NCBI RefSeq assembly: GCF_036785885.1
Contig: NC_092330.1
Location: forward strand, 19,874,525 to 19,938,524
Length of the DNA stretch: 64,000 nucleotides
From: Coffea arabica
Taxonomy: Eukaryota; Streptophyta; Magnoliopsida; Gentianales; Rubiaceae
Direction: 5' to 3'
In this document: piece after piece, positions 47,473 through 60,432 of the stretch
Layout of the letters: the number at the start of each line of letters is the position of its first letter
Position numbering within the stretch: position 1 is the stretch's first letter
Notes under the pieces: generated by a model
Seen by the model: the letters and a program-made list of their open reading frames with translations, nothing else
Told to the model about the DNA's origin: nothing
The model's database searches: none
Position numbers and translations under genes: made by a program

Positions 47473-47883
47473 TCCCTTTTTTGTTTCGAAATCCAAATTT
47501 CCCCTTCGTTCTTTATGCTGTAGTAATTTAGCTCCGTCGGAACGATTGCTTTATATTTTGCTTCTTATCGAAGCATGAAGGCGGATCTGAAGGCGCGAGA
47601 CAAGTCAGGAACGGTACGGCTGGATCGAAGCCCGGATCGTCGGTCAAAGTTGTCGGCGCAAATGTATAAGCGCAAGCGTGAAGGATCAATTTCAGGATAA
47701 TTGAGAGTTGTGCGACGAGGGAAAAAAAAGGTGCAAAGCAACAAGAAAAAAATATAAAAGTAAATAAATAAAAGGATGAGAGGAAATTCATGAATTGACG
47801 CTTAGAATGAATTCGGGTCCAGAAAAGCCAAACTGCTTCACAGGACGTGGCAGTTTAAAAGAATAAAGCGAAAGGAACATGGC

Positions 47884-48515
47884 GGGTGCGATCATACCAG
47901 CACTAATGCACCGGATCCCATCAGAACTTCGAAGTTAAGCGTGCTTGGGCGACAGTAGTACTAGGATGGGTGACCCTAGGCCGGTCAACGGGTCGGGTCT
48001 ACACCCGGATCCGGATCGGATCCCTGAAATTTTTGCTGGTATGGGTAGGGATTTAATTCCGTTATCCGGATCCGGATCCGTTTTTTCAAACAAAAAAACG
48101 GGTCGGATACGGAATATAGTATTCCGACCCGTACTAGACCCGGATCCGGATATAAATGATTTAATAATTTATAAAAAATATATATTATCAATATAATTTG
48201 ATTAGGATGATGTATTTGAGTAAAATCAATTTGATTTATTTTCTTATTTGGTTTTTTCTTTGCTTTAGCTAGAAATTAGTTTACAAATATATCTTTTTCT
48301 CTTTTTTGTTAGAAATTATAAATTTTGGCAAATTTGTTCGGGTAGACCCGACCCGGATCCGAGACTCGCCGGGTCCGGATCCGGAACACCGAATAAAAGA
48401 CCCGTCGGGTAAACGGGTCGGATCCGGGTCCGGGTCCGGAATAAAGAATTCCGGCCCGGATCCGGCCCGTTGACACCCCTAGGTGACCCCCTGGGAAATC
48501 CTCGTGTTGCACCCC
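47884..48515 (+). pseudogene. 5S rRNA gene interrupted by hAT MITE
   Basis: 5S nt 1-93 at 47884-47976, nt 86-119 at 48482-48515. Confidence 0.93.
47977..48481 (+). mobile_element. hAT MITE, V type
   Basis: Target duplications 47969-47976 and 48482-48489. Confidence 0.91.
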
Positions 48516-48926
48516 TCCCTTTTTTGTTTCGAAATCCAAATTTTCCCTTCGTTCTTTATGCTGTAGTAATTTAGCTCCGTCGGAACGATTGCTTTATATT
48601 TTGCTTCTCATCGAAGCATGAAGGCGGATCTGAAGGCGCGAGACAAGTCAGGAACGGTACGGCTGAATCGAAGCCCGGATCGTCGGTCAATGTTGTCGGC
48701 GCAAATGCATAAGCGCAAGCGTGAAGGATCAATTTCAGGATAATTGAGAGTTGTGCGACGAGGGAAAAAAAAGGTGCAAAGCAACAAGAAAAAAATATAA
48801 AAGTAAATAAATAAAAGGATGAGAGGAAATTCATGAATTGACGCTTAGAATGAATTCGGGTCCAGAAAAGCCAAACTGCTTCACAGGACGTGGCGGTTTA
48901 AAAGAATAAAGCGAAAGGAACATGGC

Positions 48927-49558
48927 GGGTGCGATCATACCAGCACTAATGCACCGGATCCCATCAGAACTTCGAAGTTAAGCGTGCTTGGGCGACAGTA
49001 GTACTAGGATGGGTGACCCTAGGCCGGTCAACGGGTCGGGTCTACACCCGGATCCGGATCGGATCCCTGAAATTTTTGCGGGTATGGGTAGGGATTTAAT
49101 TCCGTTATCCGGATCCGGATCCGTTTTTTCAAACAAAAAAACGGGTCGGATACGGAATATAGTATTCCGACCCGTATTAGACCCGGATCCGGATATAAAT
49201 GATTTAATAATTTATAAAAAATATATATTATCAATATAATTTGATTAGGATGATGTATTTGAGTAAAATCAATTTGATTTATTTTCTTATTTGGTTTTTT
49301 CTTTGCATTAGCTAGAAATTTGTTTACAAATATATCTTTTTCTCTTTTTTGTTAGAAATTATAAATTTCGGCAAATTTGTTCGGGTAGACCCGACCCGGA
49401 TCCGAGACTCGCCGGGTCCGGATCCGGAACACCGAATAAAAGACCCGTCGGGTAAACGGGTCGGCTCCGGGTCCGGGTCCGGAATAATGAATTCCGGCCC
49501 GGACCCGGCCCGTTGACACCCCTAGGTGACCCCCTGGGAAATCCTCGTGTTGCACCCC
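48927..49558 (+). pseudogene. 5S rRNA gene interrupted by hAT MITE
   Basis: 5S nt 1-93 at 48927-49019, nt 86-119 at 49525-49558. Next gene is intact (49972). Confidence 0.93.
49020..49524 (+). mobile_element. hAT MITE, I type
   Basis: Target duplications 49012-49019 and 49525-49532. Confidence 0.91.
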
Positions 49559-49971
49559 TCCCTTTTTTGTTTCGAAATCCAAATTTTCCCTTCGTTCTTT
49601 ATGCTGTAGTAATTTAGCTCCGTCGGAACGATTGCTTTATATTTTGCTTCTCATCGAAGCATGAAGGCGGATCTGAAGGCGCGAGACAAGTCAGGAACGG
49701 TACGGCTGGATCGAAGCCCGGTTCGTCGGTCAAAGTTGTCGGCGCAAATGTATAAGCGCAAGCGTGAAGGATCAATTTCAGGATAATTGAGAGTTGCGCG
49801 ACGAGGGAAAAAAAAATGGTGCAAATCAACAAGAAAAAAATGTAAAAGTAAATAAATAAAAGAATGAGGGGAAATTCTTGAATTGACGCTTAAAATGAAT
49901 TCGGGTCCAGAAAAGCCACACTGCTTCACAGGACGGGGCAGTTTAAAAGAATAAAGCGAAAGGAACATGGT

Positions 49972-50090
49972 GGGTGCGATCATACCAGCACTAATGCACC
50001 GGATCCCATCAGAACTCCGAAGTTAAGCGTGCTTGGGCGAGAGTAGTACTAGGATGGGTGACCCCCTGGGAAGTCCTCGTGTTGCACCCC
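49972..50090 (+). rRNA. 5S ribosomal RNA, intact
   Basis: Closes a V-I-P block. -1 base T. The LT spacer before it carries a private A at 49863 that recurs exactly 5753 bp later. Confidence 0.96.
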
Positions 50091-50501
50091 TCCCTTTTTT
50101 GTTTCGAAATCCAAATTTCCCCTTCGTTCTTTATGCTGTAGTAATTTAGCTCCGTCGGAACGATTGCTTTATATTTTGCTTCTTATCGAAGCATGAAGGC
50201 GGATCTGAAGGCGCGAGACAAGTCAGGAACGGTACGGCTGGATCGAAGCCCGGATCGTCGGTCAAAGTTGTCGGCGCAAATGTATAAGCGCAAGCGTGAA
50301 GGATCAATTTCAGGATAATTGAGAGTTGTGCGACGAGGGAAAAAAAAGGTGCAAAGCAACAAGAAAAAAATATAAAAGTAAATAAATAAAAGGATGAGAG
50401 GAAATTCATGAATTGACGCTTAGAATGAATTCGGGTCCAGAAAAGCCAAACTGCTTCACAGGACGTGGCAGTTTAAAAGAATAAAGCGAAAGGAACATGG
50501 C

Positions 50502-51133
50502 GGGTGCGATCATACCAGCACTAATGCACCGGATCCCATCAGAACTTCGAAGTTAAGCGTGCTTGGGCGACAGTAGTACTAGGATGGGTGACCCTAGGCC
50601 GGTCAACGGGTCGGGTCTACACCCGGATCCGGATCGGATCCCTGAAATTTTTGCTGGTATGGGTAGGGATTTAATTCCGTTATCCGGATCCGGATCCGTT
50701 TTTTCAAACAAAAAAACGGGTCGGATACGGAATATAGTATTCCGACCCGTACTAGACCCGGATCCGGATATAAATGATTTAATAATTTATAAAAAATATA
50801 TATTATCAATATAATTTGATTAGGATGATGTATTTGAGTAAAATCAATTTGATTTATTTTCTTATTTGGTTTTTTCTTTGCTTTAGCTAGAAATTAGTTT
50901 ACAAATATATCTTTTTCTCTTTTTTGTTAGAAATTATAAATTTTGGCAAATTTGTTCGGGTAGACCCGACCCGGATCCGAGACTCGCCGGGTCCGGATCC
51001 GGAACACCGAATAAAAGACCCGTCGGGTAAACGGGTCGGATCCGGGTCCGGGTCCGGAATAAAGAATTCCGGCCCGGATCCGGCCCGTTGACACCCCTAG
51101 GTGACCCCCTGGGAAATCCTCGTGTTGCACCCC
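50502..51133 (+). pseudogene. 5S rRNA gene interrupted by hAT MITE
   Basis: 5S nt 1-93 at 50502-50594, nt 86-119 at 51100-51133. Confidence 0.93.
50595..51099 (+). mobile_element. hAT MITE, V type
   Basis: Target duplications 50587-50594 and 51100-51107. Confidence 0.91.
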
Positions 51134-51544
51134 TCCCTTTTTTGTTTCGAAATCCAAATTTTCCCTTCGTTCTTTATGCTGTAGTAATTTAGCTCCGTCG
51201 GAACGATTGCTTTATATTTTGCTTCTCATCGAAGCATGAAGGCGGATCTGAAGGCGCGAGACAAGTCAGGAACGGTACGGCTGAATCGAAGCCCGGATCG
51301 TCGGTCAATGTTGTCGGCGCAAATGCATAAGCGCAAGCGTGAAGGATCAATTTCAGGATAATTGAGAGTTGTGCGACGAGGGAAAAAAAAGGTGCAAAGC
51401 AACAAGAAAAAAATATAAAAGTAAATAAATAAAAGGATGAGAGGAAATTCATGAATTGACGCTTAGAATGAATTCGGGTCCAGAAAAGCCAAACTGCTTC
51501 ACAGGACGTGGCGGTTTAAAAGAATAAAGCGAAAGGAACATGGC

Positions 51545-52176
51545 GGGTGCGATCATACCAGCACTAATGCACCGGATCCCATCAGAACTTCGAAGTTAAG
51601 CGTGCTTGGGCGACAGTAGTACTAGGATGGGTGACCCTAGGCCGGTCAACGGGTCGGGTCTACACCAGGATCCGGATCGGATCCCTGAAATTTTTGCGGG
51701 TATGGGTAGGGATTTAATTCCGTTATCCGGATCCGGATCCGTTTTTTCAAACAAAAAAACGGGTCGGATACGGAATATAGTATTCCGACCCGTATTAGAC
51801 CCGGATCCGGATATAAATGATTTAATAATTTATAAAAAATATATATTATCAATATAATTTGATTAGGATGATGTATTTGAGTAAAATCAATTTGATTTAT
51901 TTTCTTATTTGGTTTTTTCTTTGCATTAGCTAGAAATTTGTTTACAAATATATCTTTTTCTCTTTTTTGTTAGAAATTATAAATTTCGGCAAATTTGTTC
52001 GGGTAGACCCGACCCGGATCCGAGACTCGCCGGGTCCGGATCCGGAACACCGAATAAAAGACCCGTCGGGTAAACGGGTCGGCTCCGGGTCCGGGTCCGG
52101 AATAATGAATTCCGGCCCGGACCCGGCCCGTTGACACCCCTAGGTGACCCCCTGGGAAATCCTCGTGTTGCACCCC
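51545..52176 (+). pseudogene. 5S rRNA gene interrupted by hAT MITE
   Basis: 5S nt 1-93 at 51545-51637, nt 86-119 at 52143-52176. Confidence 0.93.
51638..52142 (+). mobile_element. hAT MITE, I type with private A
   Basis: A at 51667 (CACCAGGATCC), found elsewhere only at 57420. Target duplications 51630-51637 and 52143-52150. Confidence 0.91.
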
Positions 52177-52589
52177 TCCCTTTTTTGTTTCGAAATCCAA
52201 ATTTTCCCTTCGTTCTTTATGCTGTAGTAATTTAGCTCCGTCGGAACGATTGCTTTATATTTTGCTTCTCATCGAAGCATGAAGGCGGATCTGAAGGCGC
52301 GAGACAAGTCAGGAACGGTACGGCTGGATCGAAGCCCGGTTCGTCGGTCAAAGTTGTCGGCGCAAATGTATAAGCGCAAGCGTGAAGGATCAATTTCAGG
52401 ATAATTGAGAGTTGCGCGACGAGGGAAAAAAAAATGGTGCAAATCAACAAGAAAAAAATGTAAAAGTAAATAAATAAAAGGATGAGGGGAAATTCTTGAA
52501 TTGACGCTTAAAATGAATTCGGGTCCAGAAAAGCCACACTGCTTCACAGGACGGGGCAGTTTAAAAGAATAAAGCGAAAGGAACATGGC

Positions 52590-53221
52590 GGGTGCGATCA
52601 TACCAGCACTAATGCACCGGATCCCATCAGAACTTCGAAGTTAAGCGTGCTTGGGCGACAGTAGTACTAGGATGGGTGACCCTAGGCCGGTCAACGGGTC
52701 GGGTCTACACCCGGATCCGGATCGGATCCCTGAAATTTTTGCGGGTATGGGTAGGGATTTAATTCCGTTATCCGGATCCGGATCCGTTTTTTCAAACAAA
52801 AAAACGGGTCGGATACGGAATATAGTATTCCGACCCGTATTAGACCCGGATCCGGATATAAATGATTTAATAATTTATAAAAAATATATATTATCAATAT
52901 AATTTGATTAGGATGATGTATTTGAGTAAAATCAATTTGATTTATTTTCTTATTTGGTTTTTTCTTTGCATTAGCTAGAAATTTGTTTACAAATATATCT
53001 TTTTCTCTTTTTTGTTAGAAATTATAAATTTCGGCAAATTTGTTCGGGTAGACCCGACCCGGATCCGAGACTCGCCGGGTCCGGATCCGGAACACCGAAT
53101 AAAAGACCCGTCGGGTAAACGGGTCGGCTCCGGGTCCGGGTCCGGAATAATGAATTCCGGCCCGGACCCGGCCCGTTGACACCCCTAGGTGACCCCCTGG
53201 GAAATCCTCGTGTTGCACCCC
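52590..53221 (+). pseudogene. 5S rRNA gene interrupted by hAT MITE
   Basis: 5S nt 1-93 at 52590-52682, nt 86-119 at 53188-53221. Confidence 0.93.
52683..53187 (+). mobile_element. hAT MITE, I type
   Basis: Target duplications 52675-52682 and 53188-53195. Confidence 0.91.
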
Positions 53222-53634
53222 TCCCTTTTTTGTTTCGAAATCCAAATTTTCCCTTCGTTCTTTATGCTGTAGTAATTTAGCTCCGTCGGAACGATTGCTT
53301 TATATTTTGCTTCTCATCGAAGCATGAAGGCGGATCTGAAGGCGCGAGACAAGTCAGGAACGGTACGGCTGGATCGAAGCCCGGTTCGTCGGTCAAAGTT
53401 GTCGGCGCAAATGTATAAGCGCAAGCGTGAAGGATCAATTTCAGGATAATTGAGAGTTGCGCGACGAGGGAAAAAAAAATGGTGCAAATCAACAAGAAAA
53501 AAATGTAAAAGTAAATAAATAAAAGGATGAGGGGAAATTCTTGAATTGACGCTTAAAATGAATTCGGGTCCAGAAAAGCCACACTGCTTCACAGGACGGG
53601 GCAGTTTAAAAGAATAAAGCGAAAGGAACATGGC

Positions 53635-54266
53635 GGGTGCGATCATACCAGCACTAATGCACCGGATCCCATCAGAACTTCGAAGTTAAGCGTGCTTGGG
53701 CGACAGTAGTACTAGGATGGGTGACCCTAGGCCGGTCAACGGGTCGGGTCTACACCCGGATCCGGATCGGATCCCTGAAATTTTTGCGGGTATGGGTAGG
53801 GATTTAATTCCGTTATCCGGATCCGGATCCGTTTTTTCAAACAAAAAAACGGGTCGGATACGGAATATAGTATTCCGACCCGTATTAGACCCGGATCCGG
53901 ATATAAATGATTTAATAATTTATAAAAAATATATATTATCAATATAATTTGATTAGGATGATGTATTTGAGTAAAATCAATTTGATTTATTTTCTTATTT
54001 GGTTTTTTCTTTGCATTAGCTAGAAATTTGTTTACAAATATATCTTTTTCTCTTTTTTGTTAGAAATTATAAATTTCGGCAAATTTGTTCGGGTAGACCC
54101 GACCCGGATCCGAGACTCGCCGGGTCCGGATCCGGAACACCGAATAAAAGACCCGTCGGGTAAACGGGTCGGCTCCGGGTCCGGGTCCGGAATAATGAAT
54201 TCCGGCCCGGACCCGGCCCGTTGACACCCCTAGGTGACCCCCTGGGAAATCCTCGTGTTGCACCCC
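53635..54266 (+). pseudogene. 5S rRNA gene interrupted by hAT MITE
   Basis: 5S nt 1-93 at 53635-53727, nt 86-119 at 54233-54266. Confidence 0.93.
53728..54232 (+). mobile_element. hAT MITE, I type
   Basis: Target duplications 53720-53727 and 54233-54240. Confidence 0.91.
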
Positions 54267-54679
54267 TCCCTTTTTTGTTTCGAAATCCAAATTTTCCCTT
54301 CGTTCTTTATGCTGTAGTAATTTAGCTCCGTCGGAACGATTGCTTTATATTTTGCTTCTCATCGAAGCATGAAGGCGGATCTGAAGGCGCGAGACAAGTC
54401 AGGAACGGTACGGCTGGATCGAAGCCCGGTTCGTCGGTCAAAGTTGTCGGCGCAAATGTATAAGCGCAAGCGTGAAGGATCAATTTCAGGATAATTGAGA
54501 GTTGCGCGACGAGGGAAAAAAAAATGGTGCAAATCAACAAGAAAAAAATGTAAAAGTAAATAAATAAAAGGATGAGGGGAAATTCTTGAATTGACGCTTA
54601 AAATGAATTCGGGTCCAGAAAAGCCACACTGCTTCACAGGACGGGGCAGTTTAAAAGAATAAAGCGAAAGGAACATGGC

Positions 54680-55311
54680 GGGTGCGATCATACCAGCACT
54701 AATGCACCGGATCCCATCAGAACTTCGAAGTTAAGCGTGCTTGGGCGACAGTAGTACTAGGATGGGTGACCCTAGGCCGGTCAACGGGTCGGGTCTACAC
54801 CCGGATCCGGATCGGATCCCTGAAATTTTTGCGGGTATGGGTAGGGATTTAATTCCGTTATCCGGATCCGGATCCGTTTTTTCAAACAAAAAAACGGGTC
54901 GGATACGGAATATAGTATTCCGACCCGTATTAGACCCGGATCCGGATATAAATGATTTAATAATTTATAAAAAATATATATTATCAATATAATTTGATTA
55001 GGATGATGTATTTGAGTAAAATCAATTTGATTTATTTTCTTATTTGGTTTTTTCTTTGCATTAGCTAGAAATTTGTTTACAAATATATCTTTTTCTCTTT
55101 TTTGTTAGAAATTATAAATTTCGGCAAATTTGTTCGGGTAGACCCGACCCGGATCCGAGACTCGCCGGGTCCGGATCCGGAACACCGAATAAAAGACCCG
55201 TCGGGTAAACGGGTCGGCTCCGGGTCCGGGTCCGGAATAATGAATTCCGGCCCGGACCCGGCCCGTTGACACCCCTAGGTGACCCCCTGGGAAATCCTCG
55301 TGTTGCACCCC
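54680..55311 (+). pseudogene. 5S rRNA gene interrupted by hAT MITE
   Basis: 5S nt 1-93 at 54680-54772, nt 86-119 at 55278-55311. Next gene is intact (55725). Confidence 0.93.
54773..55277 (+). mobile_element. hAT MITE, I type
   Basis: Target duplications 54765-54772 and 55278-55285. Confidence 0.91.
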
Positions 55312-55724
55312 TCCCTTTTTTGTTTCGAAATCCAAATTTTCCCTTCGTTCTTTATGCTGTAGTAATTTAGCTCCGTCGGAACGATTGCTTTATATTTTGC
55401 TTCTCATCGAAGCATGAAGGCGGATCTGAAGGCGCGAGACAAGTCAGGAACGGTACGGCTGGATCGAAGCCCGGTTCGTCGGTCAAAGTTGTCGGCGCAA
55501 ATGTATAAGCGCAAGCGTGAAGGATCAATTTCAGGATAATTGAGAGTTGCGCGACGAGGGAAAAAAAAATGGTGCAAATCAACAAGAAAAAAATGTAAAA
55601 GTAAATAAATAAAAGAATGAGGGGAAATTCTTGAATTGACGCTTAAAATGAATTCGGGTCCAGAAAAGCCACACTGCTTCACAGGACGGGGCAGTTTAAA
55701 AGAATAAAGCGAAAGGAACATGGT

Positions 55725-55843
55725 GGGTGCGATCATACCAGCACTAATGCACCGGATCCCATCAGAACTCCGAAGTTAAGCGTGCTTGGGCGAGAGTAGT
55801 ACTAGGATGGGTGACCCCCTGGGAAGTCCTCGTGTTGCACCCC
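55725..55843 (+). rRNA. 5S ribosomal RNA, intact
   Basis: Closes the first 5753-bp block. Its upstream spacer shares the private A (55616) with the spacer before 49972. -1 base T. Confidence 0.96.
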
Positions 55844-56254
55844 TCCCTTTTTTGTTTCGAAATCCAAATTTCCCCTTCGTTCTTTATGCTGTAGTAATTT
55901 AGCTCCGTCGGAACGATTGCTTTATATTTTGCTTCTTATCGAAGCATGAAGGCGGATCTGAAGGCGCGAGACAAGTCAGGAACGGTACGGCTGGATCGAA
56001 GCCCGGATCGTCGGTCAAAGTTGTCGGCGCAAATGTATAAGCGCAAGCGTGAAGGATCAATTTCAGGATAATTGAGAGTTGTGCGACGAGGGAAAAAAAA
56101 GGTGCAAAGCAACAAGAAAAAAATATAAAAGTAAATAAATAAAAGGATGAGAGGAAATTCATGAATTGACGCTTAGAATGAATTCGGGTCCAGAAAAGCC
56201 AAACTGCTTCACAGGACGTGGCAGTTTAAAAGAATAAAGCGAAAGGAACATGGC

Positions 56255-56886
56255 GGGTGCGATCATACCAGCACTAATGCACCGGATCCCATCAGAACTT
56301 CGAAGTTAAGCGTGCTTGGGCGACAGTAGTACTAGGATGGGTGACCCTAGGCCGGTCAACGGGTCGGGTCTACACCCGGATCCGGATCGGATCCCTGAAA
56401 TTTTTGCTGGTATGGGTAGGGATTTAATTCCGTTATCCGGATCCGGATCCGTTTTTTCAAACAAAAAAACGGGTCGGATACGGAATATAGTATTCCGACC
56501 CGTACTAGACCCGGATCCGGATATAAATGATTTAATAATTTATAAAAAATATATATTATCAATATAATTTGATTAGGATGATGTATTTGAGTAAAATCAA
56601 TTTGATTTATTTTCTTATTTGGTTTTTTCTTTGCTTTAGCTAGAAATTAGTTTACAAATATATCTTTTTCTCTTTTTTGTTAGAAATTATAAATTTTGGC
56701 AAATTTGTTCGGGTAGACCCGACCCGGATCCGAGACTCGCCGGGTCCGGATCCGGAACACCGAATAAAAGACCCGTCGGGTAAACGGGTCGGATCCGGGT
56801 CCGGGTCCGGAATAAAGAATTCCGGCCCGGATCCGGCCCGTTGACACCCCTAGGTGACCCCCTGGGAAATCCTCGTGTTGCACCCC
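56255..56886 (+). pseudogene. 5S rRNA gene interrupted by hAT MITE
   Basis: 5S nt 1-93 at 56255-56347, nt 86-119 at 56853-56886. Confidence 0.93.
56348..56852 (+). mobile_element. hAT MITE, V type
   Basis: Target duplications 56340-56347 and 56853-56860. Confidence 0.91.
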
Positions 56887-57297
56887 TCCCTTTTTTGTTT
56901 CGAAATCCAAATTTTCCCTTCGTTCTTTATGCTGTAGTAATTTAGCTCCGTCGGAACGATTGCTTTATATTTTGCTTCTCATCGAAGCATGAAGGCGGAT
57001 CTGAAGGCGCGAGACAAGTCAGGAACGGTACGGCTGAATCGAAGCCCGGATCGTCGGTCAATGTTGTCGGCGCAAATGCATAAGCGCAAGCGTGAAGGAT
57101 CAATTTCAGGATAATTGAGAGTTGTGCGACGAGGGAAAAAAAAGGTGCAAAGCAACAAGAAAAAAATATAAAAGTAAATAAATAAAAGGATGAGAGGAAA
57201 TTCATGAATTGACGCTTAGAATGAATTCGGGTCCAGAAAAGCCAAACTGCTTCACAGGACGTGGCGGTTTAAAAGAATAAAGCGAAAGGAACATGGC

Positions 57298-57929
57298 GGG
57301 TGCGATCATACCAGCACTAATGCACCGGATCCCATCAGAACTTCGAAGTTAAGCGTGCTTGGGCGACAGTAGTACTAGGATGGGTGACCCTAGGCCGGTC
57401 AACGGGTCGGGTCTACACCAGGATCCGGATCGGATCCCTGAAATTTTTGCGGGTATGGGTAGGGATTTAATTCCGTTATCCGGATCCGGATCCGTTTTTT
57501 CAAACAAAAAAACGGGTCGGATACGGAATATAGTATTCCGACCCGTATTAGACCCGGATCCGGATATAAATGATTTAATAATTTATAAAAAATATATATT
57601 ATCAATATAATTTGATTAGGATGATGTATTTGAGTAAAATCAATTTGATTTATTTTCTTATTTGGTTTTTTCTTTGCATTAGCTAGAAATTTGTTTACAA
57701 ATATATCTTTTTCTCTTTTTTGTTAGAAATTATAAATTTCGGCAAATTTGTTCGGGTAGACCCGACCCGGATCCGAGACTCGCCGGGTCCGGATCCGGAA
57801 CACCGAATAAAAGACCCGTCGGGTAAACGGGTCGGCTCCGGGTCCGGGTCCGGAATAATGAATTCCGGCCCGGACCCGGCCCGTTGACACCCCTAGGTGA
57901 CCCCCTGGGAAATCCTCGTGTTGCACCCC
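57298..57929 (+). pseudogene. 5S rRNA gene interrupted by hAT MITE
   Basis: 5S nt 1-93 at 57298-57390, nt 86-119 at 57896-57929. Confidence 0.93.
57391..57895 (+). mobile_element. hAT MITE, I type with private A
   Basis: A at 57420, the duplicate of 51667. Target duplications 57383-57390 and 57896-57903. Confidence 0.91.
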
Positions 57930-58342
57930 TCCCTTTTTTGTTTCGAAATCCAAATTTTCCCTTCGTTCTTTATGCTGTAGTAATTTAGCTCCGTCGGAAC
58001 GATTGCTTTATATTTTGCTTCTCATCGAAGCATGAAGGCGGATCTGAAGGCGCGAGACAAGTCAGGAACGGTACGGCTGGATCGAAGCCCGGTTCGTCGG
58101 TCAAAGTTGTCGGCGCAAATGTATAAGCGCAAGCGTGAAGGATCAATTTCAGGATAATTGAGAGTTGCGCGACGAGGGAAAAAAAAATGGTGCAAATCAA
58201 CAAGAAAAAAATGTAAAAGTAAATAAATAAAAGGATGAGGGGAAATTCTTGAATTGACGCTTAAAATGAATTCGGGTCCAGAAAAGCCACACTGCTTCAC
58301 AGGACGGGGCAGTTTAAAAGAATAAAGCGAAAGGAACATGGC

Positions 58343-58974
58343 GGGTGCGATCATACCAGCACTAATGCACCGGATCCCATCAGAACTTCGAAGTTAAGCG
58401 TGCTTGGGCGACAGTAGTACTAGGATGGGTGACCCTAGGCCGGTCAACGGGTCGGGTCTACACCCGGATCCGGATCGGATCCCTGAAATTTTTGCGGGTA
58501 TGGGTAGGGATTTAATTCCGTTATCCGGATCCGGATCCGTTTTTTCAAACAAAAAAACGGGTCGGATACGGAATATAGTATTCCGACCCGTATTAGACCC
58601 GGATCCGGATATAAATGATTTAATAATTTATAAAAAATATATATTATCAATATAATTTGATTAGGATGATGTATTTGAGTAAAATCAATTTGATTTATTT
58701 TCTTATTTGGTTTTTTCTTTGCATTAGCTAGAAATTTGTTTACAAATATATCTTTTTCTCTTTTTTGTTAGAAATTATAAATTTCGGCAAATTTGTTCGG
58801 GTAGACCCGACCCGGATCCGAGACTCGCCGGGTCCGGATCCGGAACACCGAATAAAAGACCCGTCGGGTAAACGGGTCGGCTCCGGGTCCGGGTCCGGAA
58901 TAATGAATTCCGGCCCGGACCCGGCCCGTTGACACCCCTAGGTGACCCCCTGGGAAATCCTCGTGTTGCACCCC
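58343..58974 (+). pseudogene. 5S rRNA gene interrupted by hAT MITE
   Basis: 5S nt 1-93 at 58343-58435, nt 86-119 at 58941-58974. Confidence 0.93.
58436..58940 (+). mobile_element. hAT MITE, I type
   Basis: Target duplications 58428-58435 and 58941-58948. Confidence 0.91.
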
Positions 58975-59387
58975 TCCCTTTTTTGTTTCGAAATCCAAAT
59001 TTTCCCTTCGTTCTTTATGCTGTAGTAATTTAGCTCCGTCGGAACGATTGCTTTATATTTTGCTTCTCATCGAAGCATGAAGGCGGATCTGAAGGCGCGA
59101 GACAAGTCAGGAACGGTACGGCTGGATCGAAGCCCGGTTCGTCGGTCAAAGTTGTCGGCGCAAATGTATAAGCGCAAGCGTGAAGGATCAATTTCAGGAT
59201 AATTGAGAGTTGCGCGACGAGGGAAAAAAAAATGGTGCAAATCAACAAGAAAAAAATGTAAAAGTAAATAAATAAAAGGATGAGGGGAAATTCTTGAATT
59301 GACGCTTAAAATGAATTCGGGTCCAGAAAAGCCACACTGCTTCACAGGACGGGGCAGTTTAAAAGAATAAAGCGAAAGGAACATGGC

Positions 59388-60019
59388 GGGTGCGATCATA
59401 CCAGCACTAATGCACCGGATCCCATCAGAACTTCGAAGTTAAGCGTGCTTGGGCGACAGTAGTACTAGGATGGGTGACCCTAGGCCGGTCAACGGGTCGG
59501 GTCTACACCCGGATCCGGATCGGATCCCTGAAATTTTTGCGGGTATGGGTAGGGATTTAATTCCGTTATCCGGATCCGGATCCGTTTTTTCAAACAAAAA
59601 AACGGGTCGGATACGGAATATAGTATTCCGACCCGTATTAGACCCGGATCCGGATATAAATGATTTAATAATTTATAAAAAATATATATTATCAATATAA
59701 TTTGATTAGGATGATGTATTTGAGTAAAATCAATTTGATTTATTTTCTTATTTGGTTTTTTCTTTGCATTAGCTAGAAATTTGTTTACAAATATATCTTT
59801 TTCTCTTTTTTGTTAGAAATTATAAATTTCGGCAAATTTGTTCGGGTAGACCCGACCCGGATCCGAGACTCGCCGGGTCCGGATCCGGAACACCGAATAA
59901 AAGACCCGTCGGGTAAACGGGTCGGCTCCGGGTCCGGGTCCGGAATAATGAATTCCGGCCCGGACCCGGCCCGTTGACACCCCTAGGTGACCCCCTGGGA
60001 AATCCTCGTGTTGCACCCC
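59388..60019 (+). pseudogene. 5S rRNA gene interrupted by hAT MITE
   Basis: 5S nt 1-93 at 59388-59480, nt 86-119 at 59986-60019. Confidence 0.93.
59481..59985 (+). mobile_element. hAT MITE, I type
   Basis: Target duplications 59473-59480 and 59986-59993. Confidence 0.91.
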
Positions 60020-60432
60020 TCCCTTTTTTGTTTCGAAATCCAAATTTTCCCTTCGTTCTTTATGCTGTAGTAATTTAGCTCCGTCGGAACGATTGCTTTA
60101 TATTTTGCTTCTCATCGAAGCATGAAGGCGGATCTGAAGGCGCGAGACAAGTCAGGAACGGTACGGCTGGATCGAAGCCCGGTTCGTCGGTCAAAGTTGT
60201 CGGCGCAAATGTATAAGCGCAAGCGTGAAGGATCAATTTCAGGATAATTGAGAGTTGCGCGACGAGGGAAAAAAAAATGGTGCAAATCAACAAGAAAAAA
60301 ATGTAAAAGTAAATAAATAAAAGGATGAGGGGAAATTCTTGAATTGACGCTTAAAATGAATTCGGGTCCAGAAAAGCCACACTGCTTCACAGGACGGGGC
60401 AGTTTAAAAGAATAAAGCGAAAGGAACATGGC

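Larger units (their letters stand above)
43176..47883 (+). repeat. Higher-order block V-I-I-I-P, 4708 bp
   Basis: One extra 1045-bp I unit compared with the 3663-bp form. Confidence 0.9.
47884..50501 (+). repeat. Higher-order block V-I-P, 2618 bp
   Basis: Genes at 47884, 48927 and 49972. Its LT spacer has the private A at 49863. Confidence 0.9.
50502..56254 (+). repeat. Higher-order block V-I-I-I-I-P, 5753 bp, first copy
   Basis: Four I-type genes, the first with a private A at 51667 inside the transposon. The next block repeats it. Confidence 0.92.
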
